DNA from: Hybos culiciformis
Lineage: Eukaryota > Arthropoda > Insecta > Diptera > Hybotidae
Reading direction: 5' to 3'
Assembly (NCBI GenBank): GCA_964007475.1
Contig: OZ023275.1
Coordinates: 6,200,001 to 6,264,000, forward strand
Length of the DNA stretch: 64,000 bases
Shown here: piece after piece, positions 52,201 to 64,000 of the stretch
Layout of the letters: every line of letters begins with the position of its first letter
Position numbering within the stretch: position 1 is the stretch's first letter
Translations under genes and position numbers: made by a program
Notes under the pieces: model-generated
What the model saw: only the letters and a program-made list of their open reading frames with translations
Told to the model about the DNA's origin: nothing
Database searches by the model: none

Positions 52201-53841
52201 CTATTAAAATATGTTATTTATTTAAATAAACATAAAAAAAAAATTTGTTTTATTTTATACCTAAAATACAAAAAACGGACATTGTTTTCCGCTAAATTAT
52301 TGTTTTTTTTTTATTGTTTTAGCAACGCTTTTAAATTACATTAATAAATATAAATACTTAAATACAAATTTATGATAATTTTATGTGCATTAATTTATTG
52401 TGTGAGTGATTTTCCATTCATATCTTTTTGTCAAAATAAATCTACATTCATAAATAATTATATAATTTCTAAGAAAAAGAAAATAAAACAAAATTAAATA
52501 TAGTGTTAAGTTTCAAACTAAAATATTTACATTTTATTAAGAAAGTGTGAAAAATTCTTGACATTCAATTTTTATTCAATTTTGATAAATTTATAAAAAG
52601 TATATATATAAAAAATGAATATTGATTCACGATACAATGTCAAGCTCAAGGCAAACACAGTATTTTTGACTCCAAACACAGTATTTTTGACTCCAAACAA
52701 AGTCATATTATGTTAAAATTCTCAAATATCAATGTATTAACAATATTACAATTTCCTTGAATAAAAATTAATATGTCGATAGCTGATGTTGATAAATAGA
52801 ACCTCAAATAACGATAAGCTCCAATGTATCCAAATATTCAGACGGGTGGGCTAAGTACATTAATTTGTAACAACGGGGGGGTGAAAGAGGATTTCGAAAA
52901 GAAAATTAGTATGTAGATAACGAGTTCCATACTTCATTTATGTTTTTAAGTATTTATATAAGTGATCATCCTGTGCTTTGCTACCTAATAGAAATAAAAA
53001 TATTAGTTATTCTCTAAGCCTCTTGCTCTTATGAACAATAATATTGGTAAAACATCGTAATAAGCTGTAGTTTCTAAAACATACATAGTTCGCTTTGAGT
53101 TCGAATTTGCCAGAGTATGAAAAATGCTGATTATTTATCTCAATTAATTTTAATGTGTAAGTACACAAAATATTCATATAATTTTTAATTTAATAGTTCC
53201 CAATTTTTTTTTTTTTTATTTAATCAAGAATTATTAAAAATACTTATAAATAATGCAATGTAATGAATTAATAGACTTTTTTAAATTGAATGAGAAAAAA
53301 ATTTAAAAAAATTGTATTTCTACCAATTAAAAAAAAATATAATGAATGCAGTCGTCTTCACTGTAAATGTAAATAATCGGATTTTGTTATTATTATTATT
53401 ATTTTTCATATTAATTATGACTTTTTAAAGTCATAAACATTCCCTATTTATAAGTAAGTATAAGTATACAACATTTTATATTTTTGTAAAATAAATATTT
53501 TGATTCCCCATCTGTTTTTTTTTTAAATTAATATTTTTATTTTACAAGCTTATAGTCAATATATATGGGAACAATACACTTATATAGTTTGAAAAAGAAC
53601 AATAACCTTTCAGTTTTTTTTTTTTCTCTGATGACTATATGACTAAAAATTGGCCTCAAAACTGAGAGAAGTAAAAATATTGTAAATTTTAAATATAATG
53701 TAGTCTATAGTGGTAGTGTAGCCATTAAAATAACAATAATACATTTTAATTTTAAGCCCTGTTTTCATCAAGTAATTTATTGCATATTTATTGTTATTTT
53801 TTCGTTTTTTAATTTTTATAAAATAAAATATAATAAATATT
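49286..53841. other. AT-rich DNA, minor repeats only
   Basis: Contains an AAT microsatellite at about 50270-50290, a 21-bp unit repeated 2.3 times at 52652-52699, and a G-rich spot (CGGGGGGGTG) near 52875. No supported gene. Confidence 0.55.
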
Positions 53842-54613
53842 AAGAGCCTTCACTGTGGAAAATTTGTCTTGGTTTCGACTGAATACAGAATTGGCTCCAG
53901 GGTGAGTGAGCCGGATTTTTTACATTTTGAGTTTTTTTTTGCTCAAATTGTACTTTGAAAAACTTGAATATTTGCAGAGATTGTGAAGTAAAGGAACAGA
54001 TAATAAAATAATTAAATGCAAAAATGATCCTAAAATATCACTCTCCAAGGGTGGAATAATTTAACAATTGTCACCGTTCGATAATCGACAATTGTCACAA
54101 AATTTAACAATTGTCGACTTTTTGCTTCATGTAATTTTAAAAGCTGGGAAATTCATTTCTCATAATTTTATTGAGAAATTAAGCAAAAAAATTTTAAATA
54201 TTTGTCGACCTCGTTCATAAAAGCGATCATGTCGACTTTTTTGCTTCACGTAAAATGATCGCGAATTTTAGTTTATCGTTTTTAAAAAAAAATAATGTAG
54301 AGTGCAGATGAGTGTTGAGCTTCTATTTCCCTGAAACTTGGTGGAGAGGTAGAGGCGGTGACCAAACCCCCAAGTCGAAGAGCATTTTTTCAGGAAACCC
54401 TCCGTTCCGGAGATATGGCCCTCAAACTTTGCATACGCAGTTTCTGGATAGAAATAAAATTCAAATATAGTTTTGTGAAATTCCACTAGAGGTGTTTTTC
54501 AACCAATTTTTGTCTCATTTTTCACGGCCTCTTATTTTTTGTTAAATAAAACCAAAAAAAATGCAAAAATGGAAAACAGAAAAATATTTTAAAATTTCAC
54601 AGTGAGGTCTCTT
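53842..54613. mobile_element. Unclassified inverted-repeat element with CACTGTG-type ends
   Basis: The left end is AAGAGCCTTCACTGTG, then GAAAATTT. The right end, reverse-complemented, is AAGAGACCTCACTGTG, then AAATTTT. These inverted repeats of about 23 bp have the heptamer CACTGTG at the same offset (9 bases in). The 772-bp interior holds a duplicated block (54111-54134 and 54229-54253), three copies of an ACAATTGTC core at 54063-54115, and an unusually GC-rich stretch at 54300-54440. No target duplication is clear. The left end also mimics an open 57-nt exon followed by GTGAGT, which I attribute to the element. Confidence 0.55.
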
Positions 54614-54659
54614 CATTTTTTTTTTTTTTTTTGTTTTACTTGCTTAACTTTTATGCTTT

Positions 54660-54820
54660 ACTTGTGTCGATGTTTATCAAACCGCGTCTATTCCATTTTT
54701 TTTTTTAAATTTAAAAATAGCAAAAACTGATAGCAAATTCGAAGACGAATCCAACGATGTATTATACTCATTTTTTTTGAAAAGTGGAATTGACGAGTTT
54801 TGATAAACATCGACACACTT
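54660..54820. mobile_element. MITE with long terminal inverted repeats and 4-bp target duplication
   Basis: The body is 54664-54816 (153 bp). The first 18 bases, GTGTCGATGTTTATCAAA, are perfectly inverted at the other end, and similarity continues for about 38 bp. ACTT flanks both sides (54660-54663 and 54817-54820). There is no coding capacity. A 4-bp duplication is seen in Sola-type elements, among others, but the family is not recognised. It lies only 50 bp from the previous element. Confidence 0.75.
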
Positions 54821-55340
54821 GCTCTTTCTACTTCTACTACAAATATTTTTAGATTTATAATATATTATTAATTGCATTGACAAATGAAACGAAATTTTCT
54901 AAACCCAATTTATTTCATCAAATAGAATATTATTACTAACAAGGTTTATTTTTAATTCTATTGTAGAAAATCAAAAACTATAAGAACCTATTTCACTCTA
55001 AAACTCAAAGACTAATAATAGACCATCAGATTTTTATTAATTATTGATTCATAAAAATATATAATAATTCTTAATATGGCATTGAGTAGGCACAAAAAAT
55101 AAAATTGTTTATCAATTCAATTGCATAAAATAACGATATTTTACACTTCATAAGCTAATGAGAAATTAAAAATAAAAACATTGCCAAAGATTTTTATCGA
55201 GAATAATATGAAAAAAAAGAAGCTTATTAGTTAGACACTTAACTATTCTTTCGAAAAATCAATAGAAACAGTTATAATAATTACATAATATGCATTAACA
55301 TAGTGCATATGTAGGCATAGTTATACCATACTCGTACTTG
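54821..55340. other. AT-rich DNA, no gene seen
   Basis: Spacer between transposon remnants; nothing recognised. Confidence 0.6.
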
Positions 55341-55872
55341 TATAGGGGGAAGTGGTCTAAATCGGACAGGATAGAGATGTCAATTGTGACATTAAAATGG
55401 TGATCTTTCAGAGAGTATTTCGTTTGTCTTTGACGAATTTAAGTAAACAAACAAATTGACTACAGCAGAAATAACTTTTCGTCAATCGGAAAATTTTATT
55501 TTGAAAACTCACGTCTTTAAAAAAAAATAAAAGATAAGTGTTATCAATTTTTAATTTTAAGTATTTATTACATTATTCATTTGAATTGTTTGTGGTTGCC
55601 TTATAAATATAAAGTTTAATCGGAAATAAGTGCGATGGTGGAATAAATGGGACCACTGGCTATAGTAAAACGAACTGAAGTAACTCAAATTCCAAGCACC
55701 AGAGTAGATGATCCAGTTTGAAACCATGAACTCGAAACCGTCAAAAACTCCGCTTTTTTCAATTTTAAGTAAATCAAAAAATTTAAATAAGACAAAAATA
55801 GAACTGCTACGCCAAGAGAGATGACATATTAAATAATTTGATTTCAAATAATTTTTCCTTTTTTCCCCTATA
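55341..55872. mobile_element. Possible TA-flanked element with decayed ORF
   Basis: TATAGGGGGAA at 55341 is mirrored by TTCCCCTATA ending at 55872. TA on each side would suit a Tc1/mariner-type insertion, but only about 10 bp are inverted. Inside, a plus-strand frame is GC-richer and coding-like (MGPLAIVKRTEVTQIPS and onward, 55647-55721), interrupted by stops before and after. The minus strand is open for 96 codons across the same stretch. Neither translation shows a transposase motif I recognise. Confidence 0.3.
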
Positions 55873-56217
55873 CATAATACTTAATTTAATAACTTTTCTC
55901 ACTGTTTTTCCCATTTTCTTTTATTAATACATGCTTTTCAATTTAATATTGTAGAATAAAATACCATCAGAAGCAGTGTGGGTGAAAAAGATGTTGTAAA
56001 TCATTTCTAGAAACATTGATTTCAAAAATTCAGCTGTTCTATGTTTTGTTATGTTTAAATTAAACATAAAAGTAGTATATAATAAAAATAAAATAAATTA
56101 TCAAACATTCATCAGACATCTCAGGCAAATCTTTGCCTAAATTTTTTGTTCTACACTTTATTAATATTTTAATTATTATAGAAATTCAATCTTAAATTCT
56201 TATTAAAAAAAGTAAAA
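55873..56217. other. AT-rich DNA, no gene seen
   Basis: No recognisable signal. Confidence 0.6.
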
Positions 56218-56364
56218 ATGTTGCTAAAAAACTTCAAATTATATATTCTTGGACCCGGAAATATTTATAGGAGGGCCCAAAGAATCAAAAAGCAGCGTTT
56301 CTGTTCTGTACACAAAACTCCACACAAAATTCAAAATGTTAAAATTATCTACATCGCCTATTAA
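56218..56364 (+). other. Possible 48-codon basic ORF
   Basis: The ATG at 56218 opens 48 codons to TAA at 56362, in a GC-raised patch. The product is basic (GNIYRRAQRIKKQRFCSV in the middle). It could be a small gene, an exon or a relic of a repeat. No family motif. It stands 80 bp before the exon-like pair at 56444-56618. Confidence 0.18.
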
Positions 56365-56443
56365 ATAGCATCACTGCGAAATTTCTCAAACATATGAAAA
56401 TATAAGTCCCTATAAATGCTTTTACTGTTTATAATTTTTCCAG

Positions 56444-56469
56444 TCATTTATGTTTTTTAGTGAAGCTTG
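56444..56469 (+). other. Exon-like site 1 of a short-intron pair
   Basis: A strong acceptor, TTTATAATTTTTCCAG, then 26 nt and the donor GTAAAA. Two of three frames are open. It is separated by a 101-bp intron-like stretch from the next acceptor at 56571. Confidence 0.22.
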
Positions 56470-56570
56470 GTAAAAAAGAACCGCCATTGAATAACAATTA
56501 TATTATTTGCCTAAGCCCAAATACATATTTACTTAATATTTTCTAACTTTATCAGGTGTTGATTTTGCAG

Positions 56571-56618
56571 GAAAGTTTCGAAGTGGAACGAATGATAAAG
56601 GCAAATAATTTAATTTAG
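56571..56618 (+). other. Exon-like site 2, possible last exon
   Basis: A strong acceptor, GTGTTGATTTTGCAG, precedes GC-raised sequence. Read alone in phase 0 it gives ESFEVERMIKANNLI and TAG. Spliced from the 26-nt site, the other two frames are used instead and end at a TGA (56595-56597) or at a TAA (56608-56610). The splice sites are good, but the frame cannot be settled from sequence alone. Confidence 0.25.
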
Positions 56619-59289
56619 TTTCCTAGTATCTTAAACCTCAATTATAGATAAATAAAATTTTTATTATAAAAAAGCAAAAATTCCCTTGCTTTATGATTAT
56701 GATTTTTTATTCCAAGAAATAAAATATAACTATAGGTAGGTACATATATGTTTTATATATAAATATAATTATATGTTTGATATGACTATATGAGAAATCT
56801 TAAACAGACACGTGTCAAACATTAAAAATGCATTTGGAAATATATAATAATAAACAAAAAAAATAAAAAGAACTCTTTTGTAAAGTAAAAAATATGCTAA
56901 AATTAGAAATCGTTATGTTTATTTTTTATAATATTTACCCGTATAGTGAACTTTTATCGTGAAAATAAAAGATAATGGCTTGAATCGATGATTTTTTTTT
57001 AAATTAAAAATTTGTATTTATGAGTATAAAAATAATGGATAAAAAATTAATATAAAATTTTATATTAAATTCTTTTCGTGTTCATATATGAAACCATAAT
57101 GTTTCCTAATTATGTTTCAAAAGAGGTACACTGTGTATAATGTTTATATTATCCTGCAATTTCCATTCTGTATGCAAGTTTTTGATAAAAACATAAAAAA
57201 ATTTACGTCTACCTGTCGGTCAGTTTCATTCCACAATTATCGTAACTATTTAATTATTAGGACATTTGCGACTGTTTATCAAATGCCAAAATATTCGCTA
57301 TTTTTTTTTACTTTTATTTTTATTTGAAGGTTCAGACTTTATGGTGCAGGTCTAGCATTTGATTATGTGTAATGCTGAAAATAAATTTCATTGAAAATTG
57401 GTGATACCTTTAAGTATAAGGTAAAGATAAGGTTTGAAAAAAAAAATGTGTTCGTTACTTCATTTATTAGATGCTGTTCTTTACATCATGGCTCATGCAC
57501 CTAGATGTACAGCGAGCTTAAATTTTAATTCAAAAGCTTAAATTTAAATCTTTGTTTCCAAAAGAGGTACAACATACTAATTTATATATTTTTTATACTG
57601 CTAAGTATATACTTAAACATTAATTTTTAGAAAAATCTATTTAAGTTTATTTTAAATTAAAAAATTTTTTTTAATAAAAAATAACAAATGTTTATACAAT
57701 TTTAAAGTATTAAACTTACTAAATTAAAACTACAGCTTTTTTTTTATCACGTTTTTGATATTTATTTTTATATTTTTTTACCAAATATATAAAGTTGTTC
57801 TATAATTTAATATTAATTTAATATCTGGAGAATGGTGAGTAATTCATGTATATATATCCGTATAGTATTCCATAATGTTTGTTGTACACGACCGAAAGAA
57901 AAAGCTAAAAATTTAAATTCTTTAAAAATAAAAGTTTTTTTTTTTAGATGCCGGTTTTTTTACTAAAATTTCTGCCAGAGCTCAATTTCTATATCGATTT
58001 GTTTTCATCCATACCATATACAAAAATCTAAAATTCCAGAAATTAAAAATTATATACTCCATATAGCATTTTATTAAATGAAAATAGAATCTTAAATCTT
58101 AAATTTTATGAGTTTTCTCACGTCTCGTAATTTTGTTTATCATATTATACTTATATAAAAAAAAATAATGAAAAATCAAATAGAAAATAGTATGTATACC
58201 TATAGAAAGAAAAATTCATTATGTTCAGTCTGCAGTTTTTTTTTTTTTTTTTGAAATTGTTTACGATAAGATCAAACGTACAATTATAATAACAATTTCA
58301 TTCATCTTCTGTTGCACATTATTAAAAAAAATTAATTTATTTTTTTCTTTTGTTATTATTTTTTTTTTTTAATAACAATTTTACCCGAATAATAATAAAT
58401 TGGAAATTGTTGATTAAACTTTAACTATACAAATTAATAGTTACTTCGGGCGAGGATAATATTAATAATAATGTTGTAAAATTGTAATTATTATTTACAT
58501 AGAAATATTTACACAGTAGAAAAAGAAATTTTTGTAAAGTCATGGAAAATATTAAATTGAGCTGCTAAAGTCATAGATAAATAAAAATAAATTTATTATG
58601 TGTTGTATATTTTAACTTTACTTATATAAAGATCTTATAGCTAATCATAATCATTCATTATTAAATTACAAATGTCTAACTAAAACTGAACCACATTAAA
58701 AATTAAATAAAAAGTTTTGTTTTAGAGTGAATATAAATCACTTTAGCTACCTTCATATTGCTATAAATAGTCTAAGAAGCAATATATACAGATAGAGTAA
58801 CATTAGTGTAGTTTCCCCAAGACTGTATTTTCATACAAAAAAAAAAGTTTTCAACAAAACCTATAATGTCATAATTCGATTTAAATAATCTTATCATAAT
58901 TTTGAAAAAAGGCAAGGGCCGTCATGGGTATTAGTTTATTATTTCTTTTTTTTTTCTTTATATTACATTTAAATATTATTAAACCCGAAATAAAAAAATA
59001 TCTTTGATTTATTCAAATTTGTATTATATATTCACTCGAGTGGAAATTTCCTCCATATACTCTCGAAGAAAAGATATAGAAAATATTCTTTTAATCTTTC
59101 GAAAAAAAAAAAAAAAATATGTAAATTATGTTTTTTTTTTTTATATATTTTTCGTTTTTAACAAACTTTCTTACAAGATTTTTTAAGTAATTTTTTTTGT
59201 CCAAAGTTTTTTTTCACTCCAAAGATCAATTTCTAATTTTTATGTTATTAACTTTTGAATAATTTTTTGATAGATTCTAAATTATAAAG
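56619..59289. other. AT-rich DNA, no gene seen
   Basis: Near 57490 a 17-codon frame starts ATGGCTCATGCACC in a GC-richer spot, with no other support. The rest is A/T runs. Confidence 0.5.
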
Positions 59290-59343
59290 AAAAGTTTGAC
59301 GGCCAATGCAATTTTGGCTGTGGGAGAAGTAGAGTATATATAA
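59290..59343 (+). other. Possible 17-codon terminal exon
   Basis: After TTCTAAATTATAAAG, 17 open phase-0 codons (KSLTANAILAVGEVEYI) end in TAA, with GC near 40 percent. The acceptor is weak. The minus strand is also open here. Confidence 0.15.
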
Positions 59344-62300
59344 TTTCGCATTTTGAGTAATGAGTATTAAATATGACAACTTCATTTCGATTTCTACAAA
59401 TAGTCTCAAATTACAAAAAAGGACCAAATCAAAATAATTCAAGCTTTCATCAATTATCAAAAATAAATATTGGATATGAGCATACAAGTAAATGGAATAA
59501 ATGTTTTGGTTAATTCAAATTGAATGAATTAAGATCCTTTTGTTCTTAAGGTCATGAGTTGATGAATTTAAAATTGCTATAGGACTTATAATATATGTAC
59601 ATCTATAATGTTATTAGATAAAGATACCCTTTTTTGTAGGATGTGTGACTGTTGATTACATTTTTTATTTTTTATTTCTAATTCATATTATGCTAATTTT
59701 GATTACGTAATCTTTGAACTTAGAACTAATAAGAAGTAGAAATTTATATATACAAAACAACCCTTTTTTTTGTAATGTTTATGAATGAATAATCCTCAGT
59801 TAGTAAGGTGTTTACATTTACATAAATTACTTTATAACGATAAAAACTGAAATTTGATTATACACAATTGATTGATTTTTGATCATATAATATTATAATC
59901 ATAATAATGTATAGTTTTGTTATGATGATTTTACAATTTTTCTTTAGCTATGTTTAAGTAATTTAGTTTAGTTTGGTATAAGTATAGTTATTATTCGAAT
60001 AGATTGATTACATTTAGATAAACATAAATTTGATTAATGAACTCTGAATTTAATTTAATTTAAGATTTTTATTAGACCTACTACTCAAATTTTTGGCTTT
60101 ACACTTAAGACTTAAGAATGTTTATTCTAAATCCACATCTCTGTATAAGAAATTATCGACTACAACTTTCAGCGGAATTTTTGTTAATTTTTAATTAAAA
60201 TTTATGTTTGTTGACATTGAGGAAAAAGTGTACATATTATATTTCATACATTAAGGACTTAAAATAAATTCTGAAATTTTCAAGGCTACCAAAAATTACA
60301 AATTGGCATTCTTACGATTAAAATTTTTAAACTTTTTTTTTTTTTATTTTACATAATATAATTTTATGATTTAATACAATTTTTTTTTGTTGAATAGTTT
60401 TGTACATAATGAAAAAGGGAAACACATAAAATCCTTGACACAATTTTAAAAAAGTTTTTCAACAGAAATTAGTTACATATGTTTTTTTTTTATTCTTGGC
60501 TGTATCAAGTTTATGTAATATATATAGAGATAAAAAATTCCTGCAATTTACACATTTTAAAAGGATTATGTTGAATATTATATCATTTTTTTTTTAAATG
60601 AAAAAAACATAAACGCTTTAAATTGTGGATGTATGTATATGAGTATATGTAATTCTTTTCTTTAATAATTTTTTTTTTATCGAAAAATATTAATTTCTGT
60701 CCAAAATCTATTCGCTTTCTATTTTATAACTATTCACCGGATATTCATTTTGTAACTCAATATACTTAATGTTAAAAAATTACGTCATTCTTGTTATATA
60801 AGCTGTTGTAAAGTATAATAGTAAAAAAAATAAAAATAAACGAATTAACATGATACTATGAAACATTGATTTTTAATTTACCAATTTTAGAGATTTTTTT
60901 TTCTTTTCTAAGAAAATATAAGAGTATTATTTTATGCTGTCAATCAATAAAAATTAATTAAAAACTGGTTTATTTAACACTTTCATATTACGAGAATAAT
61001 TATTTCAAAGTCAAATTTAGCAGGCGCCAATTTTTTGGGAAGATAAATTTCAGGTATACATTCGTAATAAAAATTTTCTTGTTACATAAACCAGAAAATT
61101 AATTTACATCTTTTATAAACTATTAATATCACAAAAAAAAAAAAACTAAAATGAATTAAAAGAAAAATAAATGCCGAAAACATATTTATAAGTTACTTAT
61201 AGTAGTATTATAGTATTGTTAGATCGTACAAATAGGGAAATTGAAAAAATGGCCTAAAGCATAATTATATGAAAACATTAGCAAATTTATTGTTCTTATA
61301 TGTTATAAGGCAATCCAAAATATTTATCATTTTAATTTCTAAATTCGTTTTTACACTGACATGATAGAAGCTATGCATAACAAAGATGAAGTTGTAACAT
61401 TTTAGACTTGAGTCTTAATATTTTTCTTTCAACGTTATGTTTCAATTTCATATCTTTTTCTTTTGTTTATTATTAGCCGCTTGCTAATTTATTATAAAAA
61501 TATATAATTTTTTTATTATACATCACAATACCATTATTTAGATAAAATATTATTTACATAAAAATTATTCATCAACTGCGTACTGATGTTATCAAATTGG
61601 TCAAAATTCGATGCTGATATTATGTGGAAAAATAAAATAGAATGAATCATTGTTTCATTCATTTAATTATTATTATAGCTCTCAATGATTTTGTTTAATC
61701 TTGATAATTTTACATTGTGACTCCCGATATTATTAATTTGTCGTAATGCTGTATTGCTCTCTTTTTTAGATTAATTTTATTATACATGTATTATTGAATG
61801 TTTCCAAAAATTATGAAATTTTTTTGAGAATGTTTCTGAATTTTTTCAATATTGAATATTCAATTTCTTCAACTTCAACTATAAATAATTTTGGTTGGGA
61901 GTTACCATAACAAAAGTTAATAAAAAAAAATAACAAAATAAGCAAAATATATTTTGCAATAAATATTTAATATCAAACATAATTAAAAAATGTATGTTAT
62001 AAATTAATTTTTTATATCATATAACTTGTAATTTTTAATCATTAAACATAATATTTTGACTACCAGAATTGCCTACACATTTCTTTTTCATGATATTATG
62101 TTGCAAAGGAATTATACCATTTAGGTACTTTTTTTTTACTGACTAGCATCTTAAGAGCATTATAATATTGCACGCTGTGTATTGTATATGTTATATTTAT
62201 TGAATGTTATTAAAGTTAAATTTTTTTTCTGCTTCAAATATAATATTATTAACACACATTTTAATTTCTTAGTTTAAAATCGAGGACATCTGTATGCATT

Positions 62301-64000
62301 ATGTGAATCAGCTTATGTTGATATAGAAAAAGGTTATATAAATAGATAAAATTACGGATAAGTGAATAAAGTAGGTGGATAAAGTAAAAACTATTCCAAA
62401 TTCACAAAGATTATGAATGTACATATATATTATGCATATAAGATGTACAATATTGACTCTCTTGTCTGCGTAAATTTTTTCACTATTTCATTCAACTTAT
62501 CTTTCTGAGAATGTTTTGTCCATATACTTTTATGCAGGTATATAAAAAATATTTTAAATTTTCAAGAATACTTTGAAATCTAATTCTATGATCACAAAAC
62601 ATTATAACCAAAGTTGAGTTGAGATGTAAGGAAGAGTGTTATTATATTATAAGTACTATCACATTAATTAAATAATAAAAGAAATTCGATTAAGTCGTTC
62701 TATACTACAGTAATAATTACTCATTTTCATAATAATTAATAATGAAAATATGTTTTAACATAAGGGTGGGCTCTTTGTTGTTTCCATCTGGTCTGTTATA
62801 TATAAACATTAGCCCGGTTAATGTAGATTTAAGCTTTTTCGTAATAAATTGTAATTTTATAATTTTATTTAATAATTTTCGACATAATTTTTTTTAAGAC
62901 AAATAATTGGTTTAAGAAGAAAAAAAATAAACAGAAAATTGCCTACAAATTTTCTCATTTCAACCCACGTTTTGACCTAAATAAAAACATTCATCACAAA
63001 AAATTATATTTGTATAAGTTTCTTTTATACAAAAAAAATAATAAAAAATTAAGTATTTTTCATTCATAAAATAACTTATCTTTTTGTTTTCTTTTTCTTT
63101 TATAAATCAATTTTTGCAAATTATTATTATGTACGCAACATAATAGCATAATAGGAACAGACATCATGCATTTTGTTTTTGCTTTTTTTTCTTCAAATAT
63201 TTATCTTGCATTTAAAATGCATTCATTCACTTTTAATGTTGACAAAAAAAAGTAAGAAAAACATTATTGTAATTTTTTATTATTTTTTTATTTCTTTTTT
63301 TAGGAAAAGTTTATTTTAGAAAAATAAGAAAGATTAAAATAGACACACACTTTAAATGACTTTAAGTGACAGAAACTTTCATAATAAATATTATTATTAT
63401 ATTTTTTTTTTTTTTTGTTCAAAAAGGGAAGATTTATAATATATGTTGGCATGTATGTACGTAAACTAGGATTGCCACTATGAAAATTGAAAACAAAGGT
63501 GAAACAAATTGAATGACTTGTGATTTTCTTTCTTTTTTATTTTTTTAAATGTTTGGTATATTCTGACATAAAACATATTATAAATTATAATAATAATAAA
63601 AACATCATGAAATGACTAAAAGAAGTGAGTTTTGGTTTCTATTTTGTTCTAAATCAATCCCTTATCTTCTTTGTAGAGCTTTCAGAATTTTTTAACTTCT
63701 GGGCTCAAATCATTGAATTAACATTGTTATGCTATTACATACATATGTTGTAAATTGTTCTGCCATTACATACATATGTAACATACATTTGTGCAATTAT
63801 TTTATTTTTTAAAAAATAAACTTAAAAAGTATTTTCAATTATATAATGACCAAATGTAAAATATGAATATGAGATCATATGATGTGTGCACGTACTGTAC
63901 ATTATGTACATGTATTACATATAATCAAAAATAATAATGCATAGTGCAATATTAGAATATCTTCCACTAACTAAGCCACAAGCCGCATTAAATGTCATAT
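59344..64000. other. AT-rich DNA, no gene seen
   Basis: Only a 31-bp-spaced pair of ATTACATACATATGT blocks (63733 and 63764) and TAA/TTA microsatellites near 63390 and 63585. No exon, RNA gene or transposon end recognised. Confidence 0.55.

Noticed and set aside
53845..53901. A 57-nt open stretch with AG before and GTGAGT after, first taken for an exon
   Set aside because: It lies at the edge of an inverted repeat matched at 54591-54613, so it is better explained as a transposon end.
55402..55432. Exon-like 31 nt with CTTTCAG before and GTAAAC after
   Set aside because: It falls inside the possible TA-flanked element and is not a multiple of three.

Overview
The window is animal nuclear DNA, most likely from an insect with a very A+T-rich genome (about four-fifths A+T by eye). 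The signs are an animal-type tRNA-Arg gene, decayed hAT elements and other inverted-repeat elements, a broken Ty3/gypsy integrase, many poly-A/T tracts and AT or TAA microsatellites, one 200-N assembly gap, and no long open frames. In sequence this A+T-rich, open frames of 60-100 codons are expected by chance. I therefore treat nearly all of them as noise and rely on splice sites, GC rise, motifs and repeat structure.

Layout. 1-2,000: an AT microsatellite split by a hAT-like element with its own internal tandem repeat, then a separate hAT-like end; N gap at 2,273-2,472. 2.5-12 kb: mostly featureless, with one hAT MITE (5,578-5,857) and a head-to-head pair of palindromic MITEs (8,010-8,453). 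12-14.7 kb: a minus-strand micro-exon (12,171-12,227), tRNA-Arg(TCG) (12,347-12,419) and a frameshifted gypsy integrase fragment (about 13,920-14,729). 15-31 kb: long AT-rich DNA with small inverted and tandem repeats and a few exon-like sites. 31-33 kb: a plus-strand terminal-exon candidate (31,026-31,137), a minus-strand signal-peptide exon (31,372-31,587) and a promoter-like CpG-bearing stretch (32,575-32,780). 33-53 kb: mostly empty, with scattered exon candidates, a third MITE copy (46,782-46,996) and a hAT-like MITE (48,855-49,110). 53.8-55.9 kb: a cluster of three inverted-repeat elements. 56-64 kb: a possible short-intron exon pair at 56.4-56.6 kb, otherwise AT-rich DNA.

Main biological candidate. 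A minus-strand gene has one exon (31,372-31,587) encoding a signal peptide and ending in a CX3C module, and another (12,171-12,227) with a similar CX3C module. Both have GTAAGT donors and both join in phase 0. If spliced together they give a small secreted protein with the spacing CX3C-X13-CX3C, the layout of helical-hairpin peptides. The intron would be about 19 kb and would hold the tRNA gene, the gypsy remnant and a plus-strand exon candidate. The splice sites and the module similarity are seen in the sequence; the joining and the fold are inference.
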